This document shows positions 10,211-21,141 of a DNA stretch of 64,000 bases, one piece after another. The position numbers and the translations under genes were made by a program. The notes beneath the pieces were generated by a model. The model saw nothing but the letters and a program-made list of their open reading frames with translations, searched no databases and was not told where the DNA came from. Position 1 is the stretch's first letter; every line of letters begins with the position of its first letter. Source of the stretch: Bryum argenteum (taxonomy: Eukaryota; Streptophyta; Bryopsida; Bryales; Bryaceae); NCBI GenBank assembly GCA_037043015.1, contig CM073321.1, positions 35,256,101-35,320,100 of the forward strand. The letters are read 5' to 3'.

Positions 10211-10475
10211 GGTATTTGTTTAAGTTATTGTTTCGAGCTATGTTCACAGTCTGAAGGTTTAGATCGTTCCTATTTGATGTCAAATGATTATTTATAAACT
10301 AGTATATAAGGTAGGATATGAAGTCCAGTCGAGCTAAATACTACTTGCATAGGTTTTTCTCAGCATGTTCTGAGGTTTCATGTTTGCGTGTTCATTTCCA
10401 CTAGACGTTATTTGAATCTTTTGTAATGTTGTATAGCATATTCACGGAGCTATAATGAGGGTGTGACTGCTCTAC

Positions 10476-13410
10476 ATGGCGAGTAGTGCGTCCGATGACA
10501 ACTGGGACAATCGAGGTCTTTCTTCAGAGGTATTATAATCTTCACGGCTTTGTTTCCATCGACTTCTATAGTGGTTCCTTCTTTAACATAATTGTTTTTT
10601 GGTTATTAGGATTTGGAAGATGTTGAGCTCGTTTTGCCGGAGCGATTGAAGGATTGTCCTGGACTCCCGAGATGCAAATGGATAACCAAATTTGTGACAC
10701 TATTGAATCCTGGAGGGGCCGTTGTTGCAGAGGGAATTTGTCAAAGTGTGGGGTCTGATTGTGTACTGGGCTCCGATGACGAGCCTTTGCGAGATGATCA
10801 AGTAGTTGTTCAGATCGTAAAGTGCTTGGATTTAGAGTTTCTACCTTCTGATACAATATTTCAGCCATTAAAATGGGATCTCAGCCACGCCATTCATGAC
10901 GGTTGGTCTTTACTTGATCATTTGCATCGGGAGCAATACAATATTGCGGTTTATGCTCGAGATCAACCGAAGAGGAAAGGAGTTCGTCCGTATACTTTGG
11001 GAGAAAGACATCCTAAGATCCACAGAACTCGGAGGGAAGAGCAACTATTGACTGTAGAGTCTGTCAATTTGGTTGCAAGTATAAAGTGTTGCAGTAAAAA
11101 TTGCTGTCAGCCATTCCCTCGCCAAAAGATTCTGACCTTGAGAAAGCAGATGTACGAGTCTTCAGATTTTAAGTTCAAGGCGCATTTTAAGATTGATGTA
11201 CATCATCGATTTCATAAAACTGCTGACAGAAGTATGATGGTTACAACGGAAGGTATTGATATTTGTGCTCGAGTTTGGCAGAATATTACTGGAGTTCCTC
11301 CTGCTACGTTCTACAGGAAGAAAGCAGAGGCGGCTGCTGGTTTACGGGCTCGACATCACGGGAATGTTGGCTCCAAGAAACCACGACTTCATGTGAAGCA
11401 AGCAGCTGCAACGCTTAAAGTATTAATCGACAACGCAGCTGATCATATGCCGCACAAAGCGAAGATGCTGAGTAATGGACTCAAAGTAGTATCACGGTCA
11501 TTGCCTTCGTCCTTCAAATGGAAAGATACGATCCCAGATATCAATCTCATCAACGAGAGGTTGGGGCTGAAATTCATCACGCAAAGTACTCTCAGCAAGA
11601 TTAGGCAAACAATATTCTCCGAGTATTCGAAGAAAGCACCCGGAGACAATTTTGCGCGATGTGCAACGTGTGATAAACTTGAGACCATCATCAAGTCTAT
11701 GGTGCCAGATTCAAGTGAAGAGAACATGTGGATCAAAAAGCTTAAACTGCACTTGGACCATCAGCGAACACATCGTGAGTATTATTATACAAACCGCTCT
11801 TTATCTATTCAAAGGCCCAAAGATGTTCTTTGCATTATCCACGACAAAATGGATCATGCGAAAACAGCTTGTCCTTTGTTCTCTCACAAAACAAAAACAA
11901 ATGATGCACTTATGAAACTTCCTATTGCTGTGACGGGAATGATTGCTCGCGGGCATTGCGATCTTCGTTATGCTCACTATGGACTTGACATTTATCCGAG
12001 TAATTGCAATCACACTGTTGGATCTATTTTGAAGCTTCTCCGAGATTTAGAAGTAGTTTCGATATCACATTCCAAGTCATTGTTTGCTGGATCTGGAACG
12101 CATCCTTTGTTTGAGGCATTGCTTGTCAGAGAAGATGCTTGTTTGAACTCTCTTTTGCCTGAGAGTGAGTCATCAGGAGCCACGGAATCCCTTCCTCCAG
12201 TTTTACATGTGCAAGTTGACAACGCCGCCTCCGATAACAAAAATCGGTTCATGTTTTGCTTTTGGTCCCTTCTGGTACATATGGGCGTTTTCCGTGAAAT
12301 TTACGCCAATTTTCTTTTAGTTGGACATACTCATGAAGATATTGACGCTCTGTTTGGACGTTGGAGTATGATTTTAAAGGAGAATGACTATTTGAGGATT
12401 CCTCTTCTGATGAAATCGTTCATGGATGCTGAGGCATTCCCAGTTATTCCGCATTTGATTGAGGAGATTCCCAATTTTAAAGGATATATCAAGGATTTCA
12501 TCGCTTCTAAAGACGAAGTTCTTGTTGGTCATTCGGAAGGGCAACAATTTAAATTTTTCAAACATGACAACGGGTGGCCCATGATGAAGTACAAGATGTT
12601 ATGTTCTGACAATGAGTGGCTTCCATCGACTAGTGAAGGAATAAAATTGTGGAAAGAGAATTCTATTACTGGTATGCCTCTATTGCCTACGGGAGAAATG
12701 AAGCCTCTAGCGTCAATTCCTATGAAGAATCTCGATGAAATTGTGAAAGGTATATCAGGTTTCATTAAGTTGTGGGAAACTTCATGTGCCCAAGACTTGT
12801 CAGGAGAGTTTCGTCGACGACATGATTCCGTTTTACGATATTGGCGTGCAGTCAATGATTTATTGTTGGCGCCCATGGAGGTTTCTTCTACTTTGAAGAA
12901 TGGATGTTGGCCTTTGTCTCGAGTACCGTGACTCGAGAATATCTGAACACTGGCGAATTACGCGAGGAATATGGGCAAGACCCCCATTTTATTGGCCGAT
13001 TGTGTGATAAACCAAGAGAGTCATTTTGCGTTGGTCGAGATGTTTATGCTGGCTACTTTTTGGCTTTACGTCCTGCAGATGGAGATGCTTGACCCTTTTG
13101 GATTGCGCGGGCTTTGACTGATTTCGATGTAGATCGCAACAATCCGGGATGTATTCAAATTCAATTTTTTAAACCTTTTAGCAAGCGTGCTCTTGTTCAA
13201 GATACCTATGTCGGCTGGGACACACAAAAGAATTTTAAATGCGTTTTTGATGACAGCCATGACCCGGTCTGGCTTTATGCTGGTGCTATTTTTACAGCAT
13301 GGAAATCGAGTGCCAAAGCTGGTTCTCAATGTCCAACAATCTCAATATCTGAGCAACAGGTAACTATCATCAAACAAAGTATTCTGCGTTTTGAGGTCGA
13401 GGATGAATAA
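10476..13410 (+). pseudogene. DUF7869-type transposon protein, decayed
   Basis: Exon 1 starts with ATG at 10476 and ends at 10529 with a GTATTA donor; exon 2 begins at 10610 after TTATTAG, in phase. The frame runs for about 790 residues to 12931. A frameshift near 12915-12931 then moves the reading into the frame of 12904-13092. A TGA at 13090-13092 interrupts that frame, which resumes and ends at 13410. Key motifs are HDKMDHAKTA, HVQVDNAASDNKNR and VGHTHEDIDALFGRW, the signature I know from DUF7869 proteins of bryophytes and other eukaryotes, which look like an RNase H-fold transposase. A Cys cluster (KCCSKNCCQPF) lies near residue 160. The TGA replaces a codon that is CGA in the nearby paralogue (14250-14575). 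The protein is nearly full length but unlikely to be active. Confidence 0.7.
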
Positions 13411-13775
13411 AATTTTTGATCACTCAAGACATTGGTATTTAGGTCGACGTGACCTAAATATCGCGGCTTTAGCTATTATGGAGGACAAAGTGGATAAGAG
13501 CAACAAAGTATTCAGGGTTTTGAGGCAGAGGAGGAATAAACATTTTGATCACTAAAGACATTGGTATTTAGCTCACGTCGACCTAATTAGTCAATCGCGG
13601 CTTTAGCTATTATGGAGGACAAAGTGGATAAGAGCAACAAAGTATTCAGGGTTTTGAGGCAGAGGAGGAATAAACATTTTGATCACTAAAGACATTGGTA
13701 TTTAGCTCAAGTCGACCTAAATAGTCAATCGCGGCTTTAGCTATTATGGAGGACAAAGTGGGCAAGAGCTCATCC
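13395..13775. repeat. Three tandem copies of a ~130-bp unit
   Basis: GATCACT(C/A)AAGACATTGG starts at 13418, 13547 and 13681, so the period is 129-134 bp. Each unit includes the GCGGCTTTAGCTATTATGGA segment. The unit starts with TTGAGG(T/C)(C/A)GAGGA(T/G)GAATAAA, which is the end and stop codon of the DUF7869 frame, so the coding terminus itself was tandemly duplicated. Confidence 0.85.
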
Positions 13776-14249
13776 TTAATTTTTTCTCGAATTGGATTTA
13801 AGCTCAATAACATTGAAGTTGTTTAGAGCTTTCTCGTTCTAGGCAGAATCAGATAAGTAGATTGGTGTAATTTTTTTGCAGTAGTACTGTATTGTAACTG
13901 ATATTTTAAATAGAATCGTATCTTTAGAACTATATGTAATATTTGGCATTGTGATGATTACTCATTTGATGTGTTTTCCGTTCTGATGTGCTATTCTTTT
14001 TAGATTAGATATGGAATGTGATTTGACCATTCCAAATATATGTTCTCAATATAGTTGAGTTTCTTGTTTTAATGGGATGTTTTGCTTATATTAGAGAGTT
14101 TTGAGTTTCTTATTTTGCACTTTAGGTCGAGCTGAAGTCCTTTTTGTGGGATTTAGGTCGATGATAATAGAAATATTCTCACTTTAACGACATATGTTAT
14201 TTGATGATAATTTGAATATTCTCATTTTAATGAAATACGTGCTATGATG
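13776..14249. other. Intergenic, element interior
   Basis: AT-rich. It contains scattered TTTAGGTCG words (near 14123 and 14153) like the array upstream. No gene is visible. Confidence 0.4.
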
Positions 14250-14575
14250 CCTATGTTGGAGAGATCCGAGATCGCCCTCAACCATCTTATTGTGTAGCTC
14301 ATGATGTTTATGAAGGATACTTTGTTGCTCTTCGGCCTGCTGATGGTGACTCGCGACCAGTGTGGATTGCGCGAGCGTTGTCAGATCCGAACATAAACCA
14401 CGAGCAGCCAAATTGCATCCTTTTTCAATTCTTTTGGCCTACATTAAGAGTTTGAGATGTGCAAGGGACCTACAATGGATGGGATTCGGACAAAGGATTG
14501 GGTCGGAAGGTTGACGATACTCAACCTCCTTTGTGGGAGAATACAGCTTCATTGATGACTTCATGAAAAACAAAG
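14250..14575 (+). pseudogene. DUF7869-element C-terminal remnant
   Basis: Reading on the plus strand gives HDVYEGYFVALRPADGDSR, then PVWIARALSDPNI, a TGA near 14453-14455, and DVQGTYNGWDSDK. This aligns with RDVYAGYFLALRPADGDA, PFWIARALTDFDV and VQDTYVGWDTQK at the C-terminus of the 10476-13410 protein. It is therefore a second, more decayed copy of the same 3' coding end, about 1.2 kb downstream. It is useful as an outgroup: it keeps CGA where the larger copy has TGA. Confidence 0.7.
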
Positions 14576-14599
14576 GTCAAGAAGGATACAACCGAGTGC

Positions 14600-15540
14600 A
14601 CATTAAAAATTCCGGTGGATCAAATTAAAGTCATTCACGATACTATAGTTGAATTTTCAAATGTTTGGAGGTCTTATAGAGGCCTATATTTCAAATAACA
14701 TTCGTATACTTTTTAGCCCAATATTATAAAACATACCGTATATTTGTTCTCTCCTATTTTCTACAGTTTTATTAAGTGAATCCTCCGTGACTTCCGGCAT
14801 TGCCTCTGGGGCCGCGTTCGGAACTGTATCCGGTTCCACCTCCTCATTGTCTGAGTCGGCCTCCTCTTCCGACTCCGAGTATGTCGCGCACCTCTCCTTG
14901 AGGAGTGCCCGCAACACCAAGGGCCCAAGGGGGACACCGGAGTGACGCCCGGGCCTTGGGGTGCCAAGGTGAAGGGAACCTAAGTGGGCCTAGTGTGGGA
15001 GAGGACCCCGGGCGTTGGAGACGCCTCTCACCCACGGAGACTAGGAGCCACGACGGAATGGACATGAGATTATGGAAGCTCATGTTGCCACGATTCCGGG
15101 ATGCTAAGGAGCACCTCAGTTGGAGGTGTGAGCTAAAAGTTATGGGAGTTGGAAGATTGTGGGACTAAAGGGAGTGCTGTCCAGGGACAGTGCTGGACTG
15201 GGAAGCTGGCCCGGGACTCCCGAATCTTCAGAGGGGCATAACTCCCTCAATACTTGTCGGAATGAGGCAAGTAAGGTGTCTATCGGCATCTACTTGACGA
15301 GTAGATGTCGATAGAGTGGTCGCTCGTCGCGTTTGGATGCGGGACGAGGTAGATACGAGCCCTGGAAGGTTCGGGAAGTCTCCCGGGGCCTTCCAGCGGC
15401 TAAGGCATTGGGAGATTGGGTGGTCTTCCAAACCTTAGAGGTGTGAGGGTCCAGCCCTTCACCTAGGACCAGGGGCTGCCGAATCCCACAGAGTATACTA
15501 TGGGGAGGGCTGGTCTCCTCCCCACTCCCATGGTGCCTTG
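14600..15540. other. Retroelement-like non-coding debris
   Basis: The composition changes to GC-richer, unspliced-looking sequence. An acidic frame on the minus strand at 14684-14920 (YSESEEEADSDNEEVEPD) has no recognisable domain. The segment GGGGCATAACTCCCTC near 15233 resembles untranslated or LTR parts of plant retroelements, but no LTR pair was found. The family is not determined. Confidence 0.25.
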
Positions 15541-15544
15541 GTGG

Positions 15545-15790
15545 TGACCAAGGTGGGAGTCCCGAGTGGTGTGGCTAGTGTTGGGGCCTCACCATGGGGA
15601 CTCCCAAGCCAAGGTGAGTCCCAATGGGTGGAGCTAGTGTTGGGGCTCCACCATGGGGACTCAAAGTGCAAAATGAGGCACGGTGGGTGGAGCTAGTGTT
15701 GGGGCTTCACCACGGTGGCTCATAAGGACAAGGTGAGTCCCGGTGGGGGAGCTAGTGTTGGGGCTTCACCACGGGGACTCATATAGGCAA
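15545..15790. repeat. 59-bp tandem repeat, four copies
   Basis: CTAGTGTTGGGG starts at 15575, 15634, 15693 and 15752, an exact 59-bp period. Units contain GGTGAGTCCC and CACCA(C/T)GGGGACTC. Divergence between copies is low to moderate. Confidence 0.85.
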
Positions 15791-16120
15791 AATGAGGACC
15801 ATGAGTGCTACCGATGTGGGGTGGTGTCTCACCGCCGGCGTTGTGATTACTTGGTGGCCTTGGGGTCACCATGGTGGTCATGGGCGGTGGTGAGGAGACA
15901 CCACCAAGTGCGGTTAGGCCGCGTGGTATGGGAGTGCCACCAAGTTGGGCCTTGGACATAAGTGGAAGTCCGCACCTAACCATTGGCTACCTACGAAGGG
16001 GTTGAGTCCCGGTTGCATGAGTAAGAGGGATTGATAACCAAGCAGTGAGCTTGGTGGTTGGTATGGAGAGCTAACTTTGTGCATGTGGGGGATGTGCAGA
16101 GTTAGCGCTCGTGACACTTG

Positions 16121-16441
16121 CTAGAGTTGGGAAAAAGTTGGTGTAAGCCAAGGTGAGCTAGCAAGGGTTGCGACAGAGTATACGGCCTTGTCGTCGTCTA
16201 CTTCCTCGGAATCTACGATTCCTTGGAGTTGTTGTGCTAATGCTAGCTCGTAGCCCGTCTCTTCCTTCTCCATTAGAATTTCCTCCTTCTCGTACAGATG
16301 ATAAAGAAAGGAGGTAATAGGGCTAGGACGGCTTTTACCTACATTAATTGCCAACCGGAAGACAAGGTCCGGGATGACCACGCCCCAGTCCACCTTACGC
16401 TCTCCTCGAAAAGCACTCAGGACGGTGTTGGCGAGCCGCAT
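16121..16441 (-). pseudogene. Retroelement-like protein fragment
   Basis: The minus-strand frame from the ATG at 16441 reads RLANTVLSAFRGERKVDWGV, then ITSFLYHLYEKEEIL. This style resembles the capsid-like or plant-mobile-domain proteins carried by plant LTR elements. Other frames upstream (to about 16500) continue with Trp-rich coding-like sequence but are broken. No protease, reverse transcriptase or integrase is seen nearby, so only a fragment is present. The family assignment is tentative. Confidence 0.25.
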
Positions 16442-17244
16442 AAGGATTCAATGCGGCTTTTCCACATGAAGATTCGGCGCCAAACGCAATCACCTCGCAC
16501 TCCCTTGGGTCCTTGCAATCCTCCACGGCGTAGCCGTTGTTTAGGTGCGGGGCTCCAACGAAGGCTGTCTTTGCGTACTTATGTTTCTGGCCACATTACC
16601 CTACCCCGTTCTTTTCAAAGTCGTAAACCTTCCTCTAGTGGTTGGGTGTCAACAGAAACTTCTTCTCTTCCTCCTCGGCCGGAATGATCGGTATTACTAA
16701 TTTGATCGAGATTTTGAGGGCCTCTTGGGCCAGTATGATGATCTTGCAATTGGAAAGAAGAAAGAAAGAAAGTAACGAGTCGTTTGGCTGAGATCGGCCA
16801 AGAGGCCGGATCAGAAAGTAGAAAGTCGAAAGGCATGAAGTCGGAAAGCAGGATCGCTAGAAGGAGAGAATGTAGGAAAGTGAGAAGGCAAGTGGAAAGA
16901 ATGGCGAACGTATCAAAATATATAGGCAAGAACGGATTCAAATCCGGCCATCATAACCTGGTCGTACTCCATCGTGATCGGCCTGGTACGGGGCCGTCTT
17001 TTGCCATTTCCGCCGTTGTTATACTCTGGCCACTCCGTCCTTCCGCTGCCGTCCTTCAAAACCCTGTCCAGCTTCTGAAAATTCGTCCTTGCATTTTAAA
17101 TGCGAAGTACGGGTTGCTGAACTAGTCCTTTTCGTTCAAAACTATCATCTAATGATGACACACATTTGTTCAAACTTTATTTGCCTTATAGTATATGGAC
17201 TACCACATACTTAGGTCGGATTTCACACACTATACGTACTCTTA

Positions 17245-20200
17245 TTGTCCATTACACTTACAAAATACCCAATCAAAGAAATAGGTTCCCACAATGAGAT
17301 TGTTCCACAACAACAATTAGTTGAAGGCATGTGCAATGCAATTCTCCATAATAGTGCTGACCATCTCTCTCAAGCAACTGAAGCTAATGATGGACACGAG
17401 TCCCTTTCTGACGATGAAGAACCCACATTGCCTGGAAGTGTCAATGTCGGAATTGTCCACATGCCTCCTCATCTTCAAAATAAAGATCCGGATCGGAGTG
17501 CAAACGGGATGCGGATGATTCACAAGAGTGATTCAATCGCCATCATAAACAGGTTGCGTTAGAAACCTGTTAAAAAGTCTCGTATACTTATTCCTTTGTG
17601 TCGCCTTGTTTGTTATCCAAAGGTTCGACCTATCTCTGAACAGGACGTAAGAAAAGTAGAGAACAAGTTCAACAGAGGTTATTGCAAAGGCGATCGGGTA
17701 ATGTACGTATCTCCTAACGATAGGAAAGGCAGAGAAAAATTGGTTGACTTAGGAGATGATGTGAGGAGGAACCCATTGTTCAGAGAGGCTATTGATGATT
17801 TCAAGAAGATGTTGCGGTCGGATTCCGATCTCCATCACCTCATTGACAACTACTTCTATGTTTACGGACGTACCATCGTGTTACGGCATGGATGCGACAT
17901 ATATAAAGGTACCACAAGATGGATCCTTCGTGGCACGTCTCGGTTGACTGTATCATACTTTATTCTCTTGTAGAGAGCAATGTACTCCTCGACGTTATGA
18001 ACGACATCAATTGGTAAGTAAATAACACTTTTCTTATAATCAATTTTTTCTATATCATATCTTGCTACAACGTCTCCAATCTCTCATTCCGCTCCGTAGG
18101 TCTACGAAACATGACCATGTCGAAGCCTATGTGCTAAACAGCAACGCATGAGAGAGTTAGGTAAGCTGAAACTGCAAGATTTCAAAGATCTCATTACTTT
18201 GGAGGATTACAATATCTGCAAGATTGCCTAGGCGAAATATGACACTTGGTATTCAGTCACAATAGACGTCTTTGTTAAATTTTTATCTGCAGTAAGTTCG
18301 CTATACAAGTGCTTGGCTCTGCTATCTAATATTTATTTTTTCACATCTTCTTATTCTTAATTATTTTTTGTACAGAGGAGGTTAGCAAAAGCATCGGACG
18401 ATGCAGAGACTGCTTACTATACCATTGTCCCCAAAGATAAACAAACAAGACCTCAAGTATGGAGTGCCATGGATAACACCATTAAAGCAGAAATCAAACC
18501 AATTCGTAACAGAAAATTTGATAAGATGGTCGTTGTGGCAAATAACAAACTTGAGAGAGTATTTCTGAAAGAGGTACATATGACTCTGTTTTTAGATTCC
18601 ATATGCACCTATCTCATATAATTTTCCAATACTGAATTCCGTTTTTTCAATCTGTATCTTGTGCAGATTTATTTACAGCCAAAACCTTAAACTCGATATG
18701 ACAATCGATTGCTTGCACATGGTAGCCACTATGAATGTTCATTTCGATTTCAAGGGAAAGTGGTTGCAATGGTGGAAGGCCAAACGAAGTTCAACGATCA
18801 GTCCACTTCCCAGAAGACCGTCCTATGAAGGATAAAGCTTTTATTGCATTTCTCCATTGCGGTTCTCTATAGGCCTAGGTAATTTGCTCTCTACTTATGT
18901 GTTTACATCATTCTTGCCATTTCAGTATTATATTTTTAACGGGTTTTATATATATGCAGTTGAAACAATCCCTTAAAAGTGAAATGCAGAAGCTTCTCAA
19001 TAAAGACAACCTCAACATTTAGTGGTCTTACGTCGTCCGAAAGCCATCTGCATATGTCAAAAAGTAGAGGTTGCTCTACTGGGAAAAGGCATTCGACAAA
19101 TACCTTGCTCCAAATGCAAGCCCAAGGTTCATTAAGGGCACACATATTGAGAAGATTGGGGGTGGCAAAGTCACCGTAAAACGATTGTTATTCCGATATG
19201 CCAGTCATTAGATAATTTACTACTAACAGATTATGTATCATATATTCAATTGTGTCATTTTAATATGTTCTTTCGAATGTAGGTACTTGAAACAAGAGCT
19301 TGTTGCCAAATGAGCATTAACTTCATGGTCCCTTCCTTTAGAGTTCGAAGACGTTTCAGTCACAAAAGATTATGGCAGCATCTTCTATGAAGCCCAACAG
19401 AGGCAATTTACAAACTCATAATTGATGACTGGAGGTTGGTTTCTTGAGTGTGAGGATAATTTGTGCACAAGGAGGAGAAACAACTACTACGAAACCTCGG
19501 TTCAAACGTAGTTGGCAGTGCACCTATTGATATCGATGATGATGACGACGATGACGTCTCGATTTTACCAAGCACACCTGTTCCACGCTCTCTACAACCT
19601 TCATCAGCTGCACAACCGAAACCTTAAGCGAATAGAAAGCAACGCAACGCTGTTGTGGACGCTGTACTAGATCCTAAACAAGTATCCGAAGAAATTGCTC
19701 CTCTCCAACCAGACATTGCAGGTCTTGAGAAACCTGATCTCACTCAGGCTTCAGATGGTGCAACAATCAATGCAGTTAGACGCAGTGCACGATTGACTCA
19801 TATTTCTGCGATTAGACTTACAAATGCCAGATCTCTTCTTCAATCCTTCACTGTTGACCACAACTCCCCGCAGTCCCCTCGTCTCAATCAACCCAAATTC
19901 GCGAAGCTCCCAATCCTGAAACCAAAACACATTGGTAGCAGCTCGTCGTCAAAAATATCACTCACCTTGTCTATGTATGTCGAGAAGGAGAACATTAGAG
20001 ATTTAGTTCATCAATCGCTAGCGACTGGAAATTGAGATTCACAAATTCAAGATATCATCAAACACATCAACAAGGTACTAGTACGCACAAATGACATTTG
20101 TTTTCTCCAAACTTACATTTTGTCATTGTAATTCTTGTCTTCAGTATCTAATTTTTCACATTTACCTCAGATTGGAAAAGACCGGAAGTACACGTATACG

Positions 20201-21141
20201 GCGATAGAATATAATCTCAAGTATCCAAGGATTGATCTCATTTTTGCAGAGGCTCTCGAGAACCTGCCTGTGCCGAGTGTGTCTCCTACGGAAATTCCAT
20301 CTTGGAACCATCGTGATAAAAACTACTCTGAAAACTTCTTCATCTTTGCTGCATACTACTTAACAAACGTTGGAGTCATTCTTCTTATGCATCCCAAGGA
20401 CTGTAGAATCGAGCATACTCTTGATTCAGAGTCTGCAACATTTAGTTTTTGTGTTGTTCGAGACTGGTGGGGATTTAATTCCTTGCCTATGGCCTCTACC
20501 CTACTGCATCAAAAACAAGTTCGGAGCAATTTGTAGTTTCTAATTTTACAATTCATTATAAAATGTCCTTTCTCCTTGTATGTTAATACATTTGTACTTG
20601 TGTTTCGCAGACTCACAACTTCAATATCAAGGTCTATGCTGGTAGGAAGTTTGTTTCAAAGTTTAAATCTCGGCACGTGGCACACGCATACGCGGATGTG
20701 GCAATCATGTCAGCTGAGCAAAACCATGTCTGTAACTTTGCGGACAAAGAGACGTTGAGTTATCGTCCCAACGGTACGCCATGGCGTGACTCGCGAGAAA
20801 AGGACCCCTCTTTCATTCAATGCTTCGTGGTCGTCTCACAGACAATGGAGGTATAGTCTTCGACTGGAGCACCAGTACAAGTAATGCTTTGATGACAGGT
20901 ATTTTTAATTTATAAGCTTATACATTTTGCATTGCTAACGTGGGTTCTTGAATCTTTAGGTGCATCTGTAATTGCTTGTGCGCGATCAAACGGACACCTA
21001 ATCGCTATGGAACCTGGCGAAGAGATTTTTGATGGTGTACTAGCGGACTACAAGGATGGTGCTCCCGTTGATGAAGAAAGTGGTGAATCAGCCCCACTCG
21101 CAGATTATGACTCTAACGAACCGCAAGTGAAGAAGCCATGA
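17245..21141 (+). pseudogene. Unrecognised multi-exon remnant, several stops
   Basis: Coding-looking blocks on the plus strand alternate with AT-rich segments ending in pyrimidine-AG, as in a spliced gene. Blocks lie at about 17290-17970 (with an in-frame TAG at 17560), 18150-18290, 18375-18571, 19655-20035, 20135-20530 and 20950-21141. Peptides such as KVENKFNRGYCKGDRVMYV and RRSARLTHISAIRL match no family I know. Stops and frameshifts inside the blocks indicate decay. It may be a transposon gene; no catalytic motif could be named. Confidence 0.3.
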
